From assembly GCF_900100785.1 (NCBI RefSeq), contig NZ_FNCP01000023.1, positions 1 through 64,000 on the forward strand: a stretch of DNA of 64,000 bases. The letters run 5' to 3'. The notes under the pieces are model-generated. The model was not told the DNA's origin. It saw nothing but the letters and a program-made list of their open reading frames with translations, and ran no database searches. Each line of letters starts with the position of its first letter. The first letter of the stretch is position 1. The stretch is from Desulfosporosinus hippei DSM 8344. GTDB taxonomy: Bacteria > Bacillota > Desulfitobacteriia > Desulfitobacteriales > Desulfitobacteriaceae. The position numbers were made by a program, and so were the translations under genes. This document shows, piece by piece, positions 8,930 to 16,843 of this stretch.

Positions 8930-10582
8930 TTATCCAAAAACAGCTGGGTAATAAGTAACCCAACCACCGCACAAATTCCTGACCTGAGTAAATCCGTGCT
9001 GAGTCAAGATTCGATAAGCAACGTAGCCTCTGAGCCCTATCTCGCAGTAAACTACGATTTCCTTATCTTTTGGAAGTTCGGATAATTTGCTGCGCAGGTC
9101 GTTGACAGGTATATGCAGTGAACCGCGGATAAATTTAGCTTTACGTTCTTCTTCATCCCGTACATCAATAATACATGTATCTTTTGCATTAAGTTTACTA
9201 AGTTCCTGCCAATGAATCATTTTAACATCACCATTAATGATGTTTTCAGCCACATAGCCGGCCATGTTCACTGGATCTTTAGCCGATGAAAAGGGCGGGG
9301 CGTAGGCCAGTTCCAGGTCCTGTAAATCATAGATAGTCCCTTGGTTACGGATTACCCCGGCGATATCATCGATCCGTTTATCGACACCCTGAGCTCCGAC
9401 AGCTTGGGCACCCAGGACTCGGCCGTTGCTTTTATCAAAGACAAGTTTCATGGATAATCTTGTTGCTCCGGGATAATACCCGGCGTGGGAATTGGAGTGC
9501 GTAAACAACACCTCATGAGGAATTCCTAATTTCTTAAGCATTTTTTCATTTGCCCCAGTCGACGCTGCCACTAAATCAAAAACCTTGGCGATGGCAGTCC
9601 CTTGGGTACCCTTATACCGGCTATCCCGACCTGCGATAATGTCGGCAACAATGCGGCCTTGTTTATTAGCAGGACCGGCAAGGGGTAAGAGAGCAGCTTG
9701 TCCTGTTACTAAGTGTTTTACTTCAATGACATCCCCAACGGCGTAAATATTAGGGTCTGATGTCTGGAGTCGTTCATTAACCTTGATGCCGCCTAACTCT
9801 CCGATAGTTAGCCCGGCTTCCTTGGCTAATTTAATTTCCGGTTTTACCCCAATAGCCATGATTGTCAAATCAGCTTGTACTTCCCCACCGCTTTGGAGTG
9901 TAATAACAGTCCCATTATCCTTTTTAGCAAAGGATTTCACCCCATCTTCCAAAATGAGATTGATTCCTTTATTAAAAATGTGCTCATGCAGAATTGCTGC
10001 CATCTCAAAATCCAGCGGAGCCATGACCTGATCGCTCATTTCTATAATCGTTGTCTCTACTCCTCTGGCATGAAGATTTTCAGCCATTTCCAAACCAATA
10101 AAGCCCCCGCCTACGACTGCTGCCGTTTTAGGATTCTGCTCATCGATGAATCGTTTAATCTGATCAATATCTGTAACATTACGTACAACAAGAGCCTCGA
10201 TGTCATTGATCCCGGGAATCGGCGGACGCAGCGGAGCTGCCCCGGGAGAAAGGATCAATTGATCATAAGATTCTCGATAGACCTTGCCACTCTGTTCTTG
10301 AACTTCGATGGCCTTTTCCTCAGGAAAAATACGGGTAACCTCACTAAAGATTCTCACATCAATACGGAAGCGGTTTCTCATCGCTTCAGGCTTTGAAACC
10401 AAGAGAGCCTCCCGCTCATTAATAACTCCACTGACATAATAGGGTAAGCCGCAGTTAGCATATGATATATGTTCTCCCCGCTCAAAGATAATGATTTCCG
10501 CCTCTTCATCCAACCGGCGCAAGCGTGCTGCAGCACTGGCTCCCCCTGCAACTCCGCCAACAATGAGTACCTTTTTACTCAT
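8930..10582 (-). CDS. CoA-disulfide reductase with C-terminal rhodanese domain
   Basis: Flavoprotein of the pyridine nucleotide-disulfide oxidoreductase family fused to a rhodanese; such CoADR-Rhd proteins reduce CoA disulfides, persulfides or polysulfide with NAD(P)H. Seen: FAD loop GGVAGGASAAAR at 9-20, single redox cysteine in YANCGLPYY (Cys44), NAD loop VVGGGFIGLE about 157-166, a dimerisation domain, and a rhodanese from about 465 with IIDVRDEEER and active cysteine Cys513 in VVYCEIGLRGY. At 550 residues it matches the fused class. The gene is single, ended by the hairpin at 8811-8840, and divergent from a MarR gene. A role in sulfur or thiol redox balance is likely; NADH oxidase activity is the alternative. 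Confidence 0.92.
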   Translation of the reverse strand: MSKKVLIVGGVAGGASAAARLRRLDEEAEIIIFERGEHISYANCGLPYYVSGVINEREALLVSKPEAMRNRFRIDVRIFSEVTRIFPEEKAIEVQEQSGKVYRESYDQLILSPGAAPLRPPIPGINDIEALVVRNVTDIDQIKRFIDEQNPKTAAVVGGGFIGLEMAENLHARGVETTIIEMSDQVMAPLDFEMAAILHEHIFNKGINLILEDGVKSFAKKDNGTVITLQSGGEVQADLTIMAIGVKPEIKLAKEAGLTIGELGGIKVNERLQTSDPNIYAVGDVIEVKHLVTGQAALLPLAGPANKQGRIVADIIAGRDSRYKGTQGTAIAKVFDLVAASTGANEKMLKKLGIPHEVLFTHSNSHAGYYPGATRLSMKLVFDKSNGRVLGAQAVGAQGVDKRIDDIAGVIRNQGTIYDLQDLELAYAPPFSSAKDPVNMAGYVAENIINGDVKMIHWQELSKLNAKDTCIIDVRDEEERKAKFIRGSLHIPVNDLRSKLSELPKDKEIVVYCEIGLRGYVAYRILTQHGFTQVRNLCGGWVTYYPAVFG

Positions 10583-10854
10583 TACAACATCTCCTTTAGC
10601 ATAGATTATCTCTGTATAACCAAGTTTATGAAAATAATAACATGATTAATTGGCATTCACAATCATGTTATCTTCTCTTTTGTAAGTTAATTGCTCCCTT
10701 AGAAGACTATGATATGATTCATCTATCTTAGTTCCATAAACCTTAAGCAACCACTTCGGTTCTTGATTGGATAAGTATTGTCTAATTGGGCCAGCAAATC
10801 AATGAATCTTCTTTCTAATATATTATAACTCAAAAATTGGATTATATCTTGATA
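10583..10854. other. Divergent promoter region
   Basis: Space between the divergent CoA-disulfide reductase and MarR genes. No gene, repeat or strong hairpin was seen apart from AT-rich stretches suitable for promoters. Confidence 0.4.
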
Positions 10855-10901
10855 TTGACTGAATAATACAACGCATTTATAATATAGTTGTTAAGACAAC
10901 T
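10855..10901 (+). promoter_or_regulatory. MarR gene promoter with operator dyad
   Basis: A near-consensus sigma-A promoter can be read: TTGACT (10855-10860), a 17-base spacer, TATAAT (10878-10883). Three bases downstream is the dyad AGTTGT-TAAG-ACAACT (10886-10901), over the expected start of transcription. The same dyad recurs after the gene at 11357-11378, pointing to MarR autoregulation. Confidence 0.75.
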
Positions 10902-10916
10902 GAGGTGAGGATTAAG

Positions 10917-11342
10917 ATGGACTTTAAACTAGAGGATTCATTGGGATTTATCCTAAGTAAGACAAATACAAAGCTTAAAAATAAGTTATTTCAACGATTC
11001 AGTGAATATAATGTAACACCGGAACAATGGTCTGTACTTAACTGTTTATGGACACAAGAAGGTCTTACTCCTAAAGAGTTGGCTGATATGATCTTTAAAG
11101 ATAAACCAAATACTAATCGCATTCTTGAAAAATTAGAAACCAAAGAATTAATTGTCCGTAAGCCTCATCCAGTAGATAGAAGATCTTATCAAGTTTTTCT
11201 AACTAATCGTGGTTGGGCATTAAAAGAGGAATTAGTTCCTAAGGCTGTTGAATTATTAGAGGAAGCTACAAAAGGAATCGAACAACAAAAACTCGCAGAA
11301 ATGATCAAACTGTTAAATCAAATCTACGATAATATCAGCTAA
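10917..11342 (+). CDS. MarR family transcriptional regulator
   Basis: A 141-residue winged-helix regulator: LGFILSKTNTKLKNKLF first helix, recognition region LTPKELADMIFKDKPNTNRI, and the wing PHPVDRRSYQVFLTNRG, all typical of MarR. Start at the ATG following GAGGTGAGG; a GTG four codons earlier overlaps that site. It has its own promoter and an operator dyad, and a second copy of the dyad lies just after its stop, in front of the DUF169 gene. It therefore probably represses itself and the DUF169 gene in response to an unknown ligand. Confidence 0.9.
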   Translation: MDFKLEDSLGFILSKTNTKLKNKLFQRFSEYNVTPEQWSVLNCLWTQEGLTPKELADMIFKDKPNTNRILEKLETKELIVRKPHPVDRRSYQVFLTNRGWALKEELVPKAVELLEEATKGIEQQKLAEMIKLLNQIYDNIS

Positions 11343-11352
11343 TATTATTTTG

Positions 11353-11380
11353 TTGTTATAGTTGTTCTGACAACTATAGT
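11353..11380 (+). promoter_or_regulatory. Second MarR operator and likely DUF169 promoter
   Basis: Perfect 22 bp dyad at 11357-11378 with outer arms TATAGTTGT and ACAACTATA, sharing the AGTTGT-N4-ACAACT core with the site before the MarR gene. It is framed by possible promoter boxes TTGTTA (11353) and TATAGT (11375) 16 bases apart, so a bound dimer would block RNA polymerase. Confidence 0.65.
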
Positions 11381-11423
11381 GCAGAATTGATTGGGTGACT
11401 GAAACAATAAAAGGAGGCAACTA

Positions 11424-11442
11424 ATATGAAAAACTGTTTATA
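11424..11442 (+). other. Five-codon mini-ORF with strong ribosome site
   Basis: AAAGGAGG stands 8 bases before an ATG that opens a reading frame of only five codons (MKNCL) before TAA. The site is better than most in the window, so this may be a leader peptide for the DUF169 transcript or the start of a lost gene. No terminator follows it closely. Confidence 0.3.
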
Positions 11443-11549
11443 AATTACGCCTAATTAACCGCTGGTAATAGTTACTTTTATAATCAATGAAAATCTAATG
11501 CTATTCGGGTTTATTTAAGAAAAGAAAATTAAGAATAAGAGGTGTTAGT

Positions 11550-12269
11550 ATGAAAAGCAAGATTGCCGATTCCATAAAACTTAAAACCCAACCCGTTGCA
11601 GTATTTCGTACAGATCTCAAACCTGAAGGGGCCTTACAGTTTAAGGAAGGAAAATGGGGCTGCGTGATTTCTATGTTAAGTGCTGCCGCCAAAGGTCGTG
11701 TCGCTGTTTTTGACGAGAAATCAACCACCTGTGTAGGGGGCAAAGTAGGCCTTGGTTTTAACCGCTTTCAATTAGGCTTTATTGAACATTTTTTGTCCAC
11801 CGGCGGTGTCGGTAATAGAGAAGGAGAATTCTATAAGAAGAGTCCTGAGCTTGCAGCAAAATTTGCTACCGGATTACCGGAAGTTACCCCAAAAACTTAT
11901 ATTGTCTTTAAACCTTTACTAGAGTTGGCTGAGGGCGAAACACCGGAAATCGTTATCTTCCTAGTGAATGCAGACCAACTATCCGGACTGGTACAGTTCG
12001 CTAATTATGATAAATCAACTCAAGACAATGTCAAAATAGATTTTGGTGCCGGCTGTCATCAGTCCGTACTCTATGCTCTAGAGCAAGTAGAGAATGATAA
12101 TTCCAAGTGCATTGTAGGGCTAACTGATCCCTCAGCACGTAAATTTATCGACAAAGACATCCTTTCATTCAGTATCCCCTATAAACGGTTTTTAGAGTTA
12201 GAAGCGCAAGTGGAGGAGAGCTTTCTGACCAAAGAAACCTGGTTGCCAATTGCAGCTCGGATTGAGTAG
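11550..12269 (+). CDS. DUF169 family protein
   Basis: Soluble 239-residue protein of the DUF169 family, common in anaerobic bacteria and archaea and without a settled function. Family traits seen: the opening region with [16 protein letters not shown], the cysteine in [14 protein letters not shown], the [13 protein letters not shown] segment, [15 protein letters not shown] and the closing [10 protein letters not shown]. The conserved cysteines hint at a metal or cluster site, which is inference. It follows the MarR gene and an operator shared with it, so it is probably the target of that regulator. A strong hairpin at 12397-12456 ends the transcript. Confidence 0.85.
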   Translation: MKSKIADSIKLKTQPVAVFRTDLKPEGALQFKEGKWGCVISMLSAAAKGRVAVFDEKSTTCVGGKVGLGFNRFQLGFIEHFLSTGGVGNREGEFYKKSPELAAKFATGLPEVTPKTYIVFKPLLELAEGETPEIVIFLVNADQLSGLVQFANYDKSTQDNVKIDFGAGCHQSVLYALEQVENDNSKCIVGLTDPSARKFIDKDILSFSIPYKRFLELEAQVEESFLTKETWLPIAARIE

Positions 12270-12281
12270 GCTTTCCCTTGG

Positions 12282-12306
12282 CGGGGGCGGTTATTCTTCT
12301 TTATGA
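12282..12306 (-). repeat. Short relic shared with type I toxin-like loci
   Basis: On the minus strand CATAAAGAAGAATAACCGCC matches, with one base missing, the sequence after the toxin-like ORF at 60610-60634, and resembles the stem of the antitoxin-type RNA at 55541-55578. No ORF or second hairpin arm remains here, so it is a scar. Confidence 0.4.
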
Positions 12307-12396
12307 AGGACTCTGTTCCTCACTGGATGTATATAGTTGAAAAGGATATATGCATCCAATTAATTTGTTCCGGGCAATCCAAGATCAAACTGATAT

Positions 12397-12456
12397 CATA
12401 TGCTAAAGCCTGAGGTGATTCACTTAACCGTGAATCACCTTAGGTTTTAACATATG
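12397..12456. terminator. Long hairpin between convergent genes
   Basis: Inverted repeat with arms of about 27 bases (CATATGcTAAA... / ...TTTAaCATATG), a core of GGTGATTCAC/GTGAATCACC and a 6-base loop. It lies between the convergent DUF169 and MATE genes and can stop transcription from both sides, though no long T run follows. Confidence 0.6.
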
Positions 12457-12493
12457 AATAACTTAGTTCAAAATCCTAATTGAGTACTATGCT

Positions 12494-13858
12494 TTATGAG
12501 TAGGCAGGATTTATTTTCTTCCAGATTCCCAGAAACAGGATAAGCCCTATCAGACAGGTAATTCCTTCTGAAATCGTATTAGCCCATATAACGCCATTGA
12601 CAGCAAATAACAAATTTCCAAAAAACAAAATCGGAATAAATATAACACCCCTTAGAGAGGACATAATCGTGGATTGTACACCTGTGCCAAAGGCTTGAAA
12701 TATACCGGTAAAAAGTGCAGACAGTCCGGCAAATATGGTCGAGCAAAGCTGGGCAAAGAGAATTGTTTGCCCGATAGCAATAACCTCAGGATCAATACTA
12801 AATATACCTATGACTTGTGACCTGAGTCCGAAGAGAATTACTGACAACCCCAACGTAATACCCATCATGTATAATAGGCTGGTTTTGATAATAAGCCTTA
12901 GTCGCTCTTGATTTTTTGCTGCATAGGAATAGGCTATCAAGGGAACGGCCCCCATGGAAAAACCCATTCCCACAAAGTCAATAATTTGAATAACTCTTTG
13001 CGATATACCTAACCCGGCAACAACACTATTGCCATAGAGCATGGAATAATGATTAAAAAGCAAGGTGGTAATTACCATAAACCCATCCAGCAAAAAGGCT
13101 GAAATTCCCACTTTAAAAATATTTTTATAAATCTCTTTACTGGGTTTAAAATCTTTAATTGATACACTCTGAACTGTACTTTTTCGCTGCAAATAGTATA
13201 TGAACCATACTACAGAGACAATATTACCAATTACAGAAGCAAGTGCTGCCCCCATGATATCCAGATGAAGAAGAAAGATAAAAATGGGGTCGAGGATTAT
13301 ATTAATGACGACACCGGATATCAAACCAATCATCGAGGCAGTGGATGCCCCCTCAGCTCGGACAGTTTCCTCCAGCGAAAGATTAGCAATAACAAAGGGA
13401 GCGCCAAGCACAAACACCAGAATATAATTTCTTGTGTAGAGCAATGTATCCCCCTTAGCTCCCAAAAGCTGCAAGAGGGGAGATAGCAAAGGCAGACACA
13501 ACGCCATAAAGATGACCCCGGCGAGGATTGATGACCAAAAATTTACAGAACATACTATTTTGGCGCTTTCTGAATTCCCTTCACCTAAAAGTCTTGATAC
13601 ATAAGTTCCCGCGCCCACTCCGAACAGGTGGCCTAGAGCCATTAATATGCATGAAAATGCCAAGGCCAAGGTAACTGACGCCATCATCGCTGTGTTGTCA
13701 AGTTTGCCAATAAAAAAGGCATCCGTAATATTGTAGATGATAGTAACAATAAAACTCAGCATCATAGGAATAACCATGTGCATAATAGCTTTGGAAACAG
13801 GTGCCTTTTCCAGATAGTAGAGAGATACTTGATCATCAATCTTTTCAATGTTTTCCAT
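12494..13858 (-). CDS. MATE family multidrug efflux pump
   Basis: Twelve-helix cation-coupled exporter of 454 residues. Features: the two pseudo-repeated halves, AIMHMVIPMMLSFIVTIIYN in helix 1, NITDAFFIGKL, and GVGAGTYVSRLLGEGN typical of the DinF/NorM-type superfamily. Start set at the ATG preceded by AAAGGAG; an upstream in-frame ATG adds 29 non-conserved residues overlapping a terminator. The gene is next after the MarR regulator on the same strand, with an intrinsic terminator (13900-13941) between them, so read-through from the MarR promoter would be limited. Substrates are probably toxic cations or drugs. Confidence 0.9.
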   Translation of the reverse strand: MENIEKIDDQVSLYYLEKAPVSKAIMHMVIPMMLSFIVTIIYNITDAFFIGKLDNTAMMASVTLALAFSCILMALGHLFGVGAGTYVSRLLGEGNSESAKIVCSVNFWSSILAGVIFMALCLPLLSPLLQLLGAKGDTLLYTRNYILVFVLGAPFVIANLSLEETVRAEGASTASMIGLISGVVINIILDPIFIFLLHLDIMGAALASVIGNIVSVVWFIYYLQRKSTVQSVSIKDFKPSKEIYKNIFKVGISAFLLDGFMVITTLLFNHYSMLYGNSVVAGLGISQRVIQIIDFVGMGFSMGAVPLIAYSYAAKNQERLRLIIKTSLLYMMGITLGLSVILFGLRSQVIGIFSIDPEVIAIGQTILFAQLCSTIFAGLSALFTGIFQAFGTGVQSTIMSSLRGVIFIPILFFGNLLFAVNGVIWANTISEGITCLIGLILFLGIWKKINPAYS

Positions 13859-13899
13859 ATTCAACACTCCTTTACATAGTAAACCCTTAAAATTGGCGC

Positions 13900-13941
13900 A
13901 AAAAAATAAGGCACTGTTACAAGAGGTTGCCGCAGTGCCTT
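13900..13941 (-). terminator. Intrinsic terminator or attenuator before MATE gene
   Basis: Minus-strand hairpin with arms AAGGCACTG and CAGTGCCTT (13908-13941) followed by a run of seven T. It sits between the MarR stop and the MATE ribosome site, so it either separates the genes or sets the ratio of regulator to pump. Confidence 0.75.
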
Positions 13942-13970
13942 CCAATCGTCTGCTGTACTACTGATAATTT

Positions 13971-14543
13971 TTATTCAGGTTTATCTGGGTATGAGCCAGG
14001 TCGTCGTCCATGGCCCATTCCGGGCCGTGGACCAAATCGAAAAGGATGCTCAAATGGATTTCCCTGGTGTAAGCGCGGGTCGAAATTAAATTCTGGTTCT
14101 TCATCTCCAAGTTGAGTTTCAAGTGTTTTGATAATACGGTCAAGAAAGCCGCTCATAGTCTTTTGTTCGTCTTCACTCAGGCAGTCAAACAACTTATCAA
14201 AGCTAAATTCTTGCTCAGTTGATTCAGTTGCCTCAATTCCCTCTTTTGTAAGCTTAATATTCATAACCCGGCGGTCTGTTTCTGATTGTTCGCGAGTAAT
14301 ATACCCGCTTTTCTCCAACTTAGAAAGAAGTTCACCTAAGGATTGCGGTCTCATGTCCAGCAGGTAGGATAAGTCTTTTTGGCTAATTTCCGGCTTCATT
14401 TTAAGAATCCCTAACACTCTGCCTTGCCCTCTGCGGGGATCTCCCATAGGGCCAAAATGCCTGTGGTTTTGTTGATGGTACCTGTGAAGCAGCCATTCAA
14501 CCCGAGTAAGTTGCATAATCAAATCAAAGTTCTTTTCTACCAT
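13971..14543 (-). CDS. MarR family regulator of the MATE pump
   Basis: A 190-residue winged-helix protein: ISQKDLSYLLDMRPQSLGEL recognition region, wing SETDRRVMNIKLTKEG, and an unusual C-terminal tail rich in Pro, Gly, Arg and His (PFRFGPRPGMGHGRRPGS) beyond the normal MarR length of about 145. AAAGGAGA precedes the ATG. The promoter contains three AAGGTACCTT dyads, so strong autorepression is expected; the pump gene follows. A 106 bp near-identical piece of this gene lies at 53218-53323 beside the sigma-factor fusion gene. Confidence 0.9.
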   Translation of the reverse strand: MVEKNFDLIMQLTRVEWLLHRYHQQNHRHFGPMGDPRRGQGRVLGILKMKPEISQKDLSYLLDMRPQSLGELLSKLEKSGYITREQSETDRRVMNIKLTKEGIEATESTEQEFSFDKLFDCLSEDEQKTMSGFLDRIIKTLETQLGDEEPEFNFDPRLHQGNPFEHPFRFGPRPGMGHGRRPGSYPDKPE

Positions 14544-14581
14544 TTATATCTCTCCTTTTAGTATAATGTCCATGTTTCTTA

Positions 14582-14650
14582 TAAGGTACCTTACAATTTA
14601 TATTCTAAAGGTACCTTTCCTTCTTGTCAACTACTTTTTGAAGGTACCTT
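14582..14650 (-). promoter_or_regulatory. MarR/MATE promoter with three AAGGTACCTT operators
   Basis: On the minus strand TTGACA (14625-14630) and TAGAAT (14602-14607) are 17 bases apart. The palindrome AAGGTACCTT occurs three times: 14641-14650 upstream of the -35 box, 14608-14617 inside the spacer, and 14583-14592 downstream of the -10 box. This is a textbook repressor layout for the MarR gene that follows. Confidence 0.8.
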
Positions 14651-14710
14651 ACAATAAAGAGAACCAAAAAATAACACTCCAGGTAATTTACCCGAAGTGC
14701 ATCCATAGTT

Positions 14711-14861
14711 AAGAGGAATAATAGTAACCATTGTCCTGACAATCCGGCCCTTGAGTGACTATAAAAAGGGGTTCTGCTCACCGCTGCCTCAGTCAGCGTT
14801 ATATCCTGAGGAAGATAGAGGACTTGAATTTCTTCCTCTAAGGACACTTCATTTTGTCAGG
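14711..14861 (-). pseudogene. Relic of a sigma-factor fusion gene 3-prime half
   Basis: Collinear pieces match the gene at 53330-55072 with internal deletions: GGAATAATAGTAACCATTGT, CGGCCCTTG, GGTTCTGCTCACCG, and a longer stretch coding for LPQDITLTEAA. The reading frame is broken. It lies upstream of the MarR gene, in the same order as the intact sigma gene and the MarR relic at 53.2 kb. Confidence 0.8.
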
Positions 14862-14864
14862 TTC

Positions 14865-15779
14865 TTAATTTTCTTTCACATAAGGAACTCCCAATTTAGC
14901 AGGTACACTAAAAGATTTTCTGGAAACCGTTAAAACAATCGTCATAATATAGGGCAGAGCAATAAATAATTCGTTGGGAAATAAAGCACTGTTCCCTGTA
15001 GACTGCATATAAATAGCAATTGCTTCGGCAAATCCGAAAGCCAGGGTACCAATAACTGCTCCTTTGGGATTCCAATTACCTAAGAAGCAAATGGCAAAAG
15101 CAATCCAGCCACGACCACCAATAATATTCGTCGTAAACATGCCCAGAAAACCAATGGAATAAAAAGCACCGGCTACTCCACCCATAACCCCTGCTAACAG
15201 CACCGTAAGAAAGCGAACCCTAAGAACATTGATGCCTGCCACATCCACCGCTTCAGGATTTTCCCCGGCGGACCGGATGGTTAAACCGATAGAAGTTTTA
15301 TAGAGCATGAAATAAGAGAGGGGTGCCAACAAATAGATAATGTAGGTCAATATAGTTTGATTAAACAGTATTGGCCCAAGCAGAGGAATATCTGAAAGTA
15401 GAGGAATTGGAATCGTTGCTAAAGGATTAACGGTTAGGGGAGTTATAGGAACTCCAAAAATGACCCGGTACAAAAACGAACAAAGGCCCACTGCCAAAAG
15501 ATTGATGGCCACCCCTGTAACCACTTGATGCTGCTTTAAATAGATGCAAATCCAGCCATATAAAGCTGCCACCAATAAACCGGCCAGCATGGCCGATAAA
15601 AATCCCAGGGTCAAACTACCGCTTAAATACCCTCCCACAAAACCAGCCCAAGCTCCCATTAAAAAGATTCCTTCAATAGCCGTTACCATCATCCCTGTTC
15701 GTTCGGCAATGACTTCTGCTAGAGCTCCAAACAGCAATGGCGTCCCCATCATGATTGTTGTACTTAACAAAAAGATCAT
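14865..15779 (-). CDS. BMP-type ABC transporter permease (NupQ/YufQ-like)
   Basis: Integral membrane permease of 304 residues with 8-10 helices, of the branched-chain/ribose permease fold used by nucleoside and simple-sugar importers. Seen: TTIMMGTPLLFGALAEVIAE near the N-terminus and IEGIFLMGAWAGF, as in NupQ, and the loop SAGENPEAVDVAGINVLRVR that contacts the ATPase. Its start overlaps the preceding permease stop by four bases, so the two are coupled. Last gene of a four-gene importer (lipoprotein, ATPase, two permeases) that probably takes up nucleosides or purine bases. Confidence 0.9.
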   Translation of the reverse strand: MIFLLSTTIMMGTPLLFGALAEVIAERTGMMVTAIEGIFLMGAWAGFVGGYLSGSLTLGFLSAMLAGLLVAALYGWICIYLKQHQVVTGVAINLLAVGLCSFLYRVIFGVPITPLTVNPLATIPIPLLSDIPLLGPILFNQTILTYIIYLLAPLSYFMLYKTSIGLTIRSAGENPEAVDVAGINVLRVRFLTVLLAGVMGGVAGAFYSIGFLGMFTTNIIGGRGWIAFAICFLGNWNPKGAVIGTLAFGFAEAIAIYMQSTGNSALFPNELFIALPYIMTIVLTVSRKSFSVPAKLGVPYVKEN

Positions 15780-16843
15780 TTTGCCACCGCCTTTTGTAAT
15801 TTGCGTTTTTCCCGGTTATTTTCCAACCAGGTCCGAACAAAATACGAAAGAATGACAAATACCATCACAAAGCCTTGCATCAATTCAATGATACTTGAGG
15901 GGATCCCTGACATTTGCCCCATAATAGTACCGCCAACCTTCAGCGCACCAAATAAAGTAGCGGCAAAAATTATGCCTATGGGGTTGCCATTGGCTAAAAT
16001 TGCAATGCCAATCCCAGCTGCTCCCAGGTCCGGATTAAAGCCCTGAACCAACATATGCTGCACCCCGTTAACTTCCGTAAATCCTGCCACTCCGGCTAAG
16101 GCTCCACTGATAAAAAAGGCCAGGATATAAAGTTTCTTGGCATTGATGCCTGACATTTCCGCTGCTCCCGCATTATACCCTACAGCCCGGATGCGATAAC
16201 CCAAGGTCGTCTTGTAAAGCAGAACCCAAACCCCAACACAGGCCAGCACTGCCAAAACAAAACCAATGTGCAGCCTGGTACCGGGAATGAGACGAGGCAA
16301 CCAGACAGCCGCAGCCAGGGCATCCGTTTGAGGGTATTCAGCTTTCCCTTCTATGAGAAAGGTTCGCAACAAATAATTCATAATGGCCAAAGCCACATAG
16401 GTGGACATCATACTAACCAAAAATTCATTGGAATTGTACCTGGCCTTGACAAAACCGATAAAAGCCCCCCAGAGGCCGCCGCCAACAATGGTTAGGACCA
16501 AGGTAATAATCAGAACCAGCCAACCGGGCAGGATGTTCTGAAGAAACAAAGATCCAGCTGCGGCAATTACCGCACCAATGTAAAACTGCCCTTGAGCGCC
16601 AATATTGTACAAATTAGCTTTGTAGGTAAATGCAAAGGCTAAAGCAGTGAACATTAAGGGGGTTGCCTTCACAAAGATGTCCGCAAAGGTATAGCCGTCA
16701 CGCACCACTGAGGTGATTAATACGCTATAGGCGTTAACAGGATTTTTGCCCAGAAAAAGCAGCATTAACCCACTGGCAACGAGTCCTAAGACAATGGCCA
16801 GAATATTGGTGATCAGGAGATCTCTTAGCTTAGCCTGCATCAT
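15776..16843 (-). CDS. BMP-type ABC transporter permease (NupP/YufP-like)
   Basis: Second membrane subunit, 355 residues, with about ten helices. Typical motifs: FAFTYKANLYNIGAQGQFYI, NSNEFLVSMMSTYVALAIMN and the cytoplasmic loop AVGYNAGAAEMSGINAKKLY that docks with the ATPase. It overlaps the ATPase gene by 14 bases and the next permease by 4 bases. It forms the heteromeric channel with that permease. Confidence 0.9.
   Translation of the reverse strand: MMQAKLRDLLITNILAIVLGLVASGLMLLFLGKNPVNAYSVLITSVVRDGYTFADIFVKATPLMFTALAFAFTYKANLYNIGAQGQFYIGAVIAAAGSLFLQNILPGWLVLIITLVLTIVGGGLWGAFIGFVKARYNSNEFLVSMMSTYVALAIMNYLLRTFLIEGKAEYPQTDALAAAVWLPRLIPGTRLHIGFVLAVLACVGVWVLLYKTTLGYRIRAVGYNAGAAEMSGINAKKLYILAFFISGALAGVAGFTEVNGVQHMLVQGFNPDLGAAGIGIAILANGNPIGIIFAATLFGALKVGGTIMGQMSGIPSSIIELMQGFVMVFVILSYFVRTWLENNREKRKLQKAVAK

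Noticed and set aside
9875-10396. Plus-strand frame of 173 codons opposite the CoA-disulfide reductase
   Set aside because: Antisense to conserved FAD and NAD domains with no start signal.
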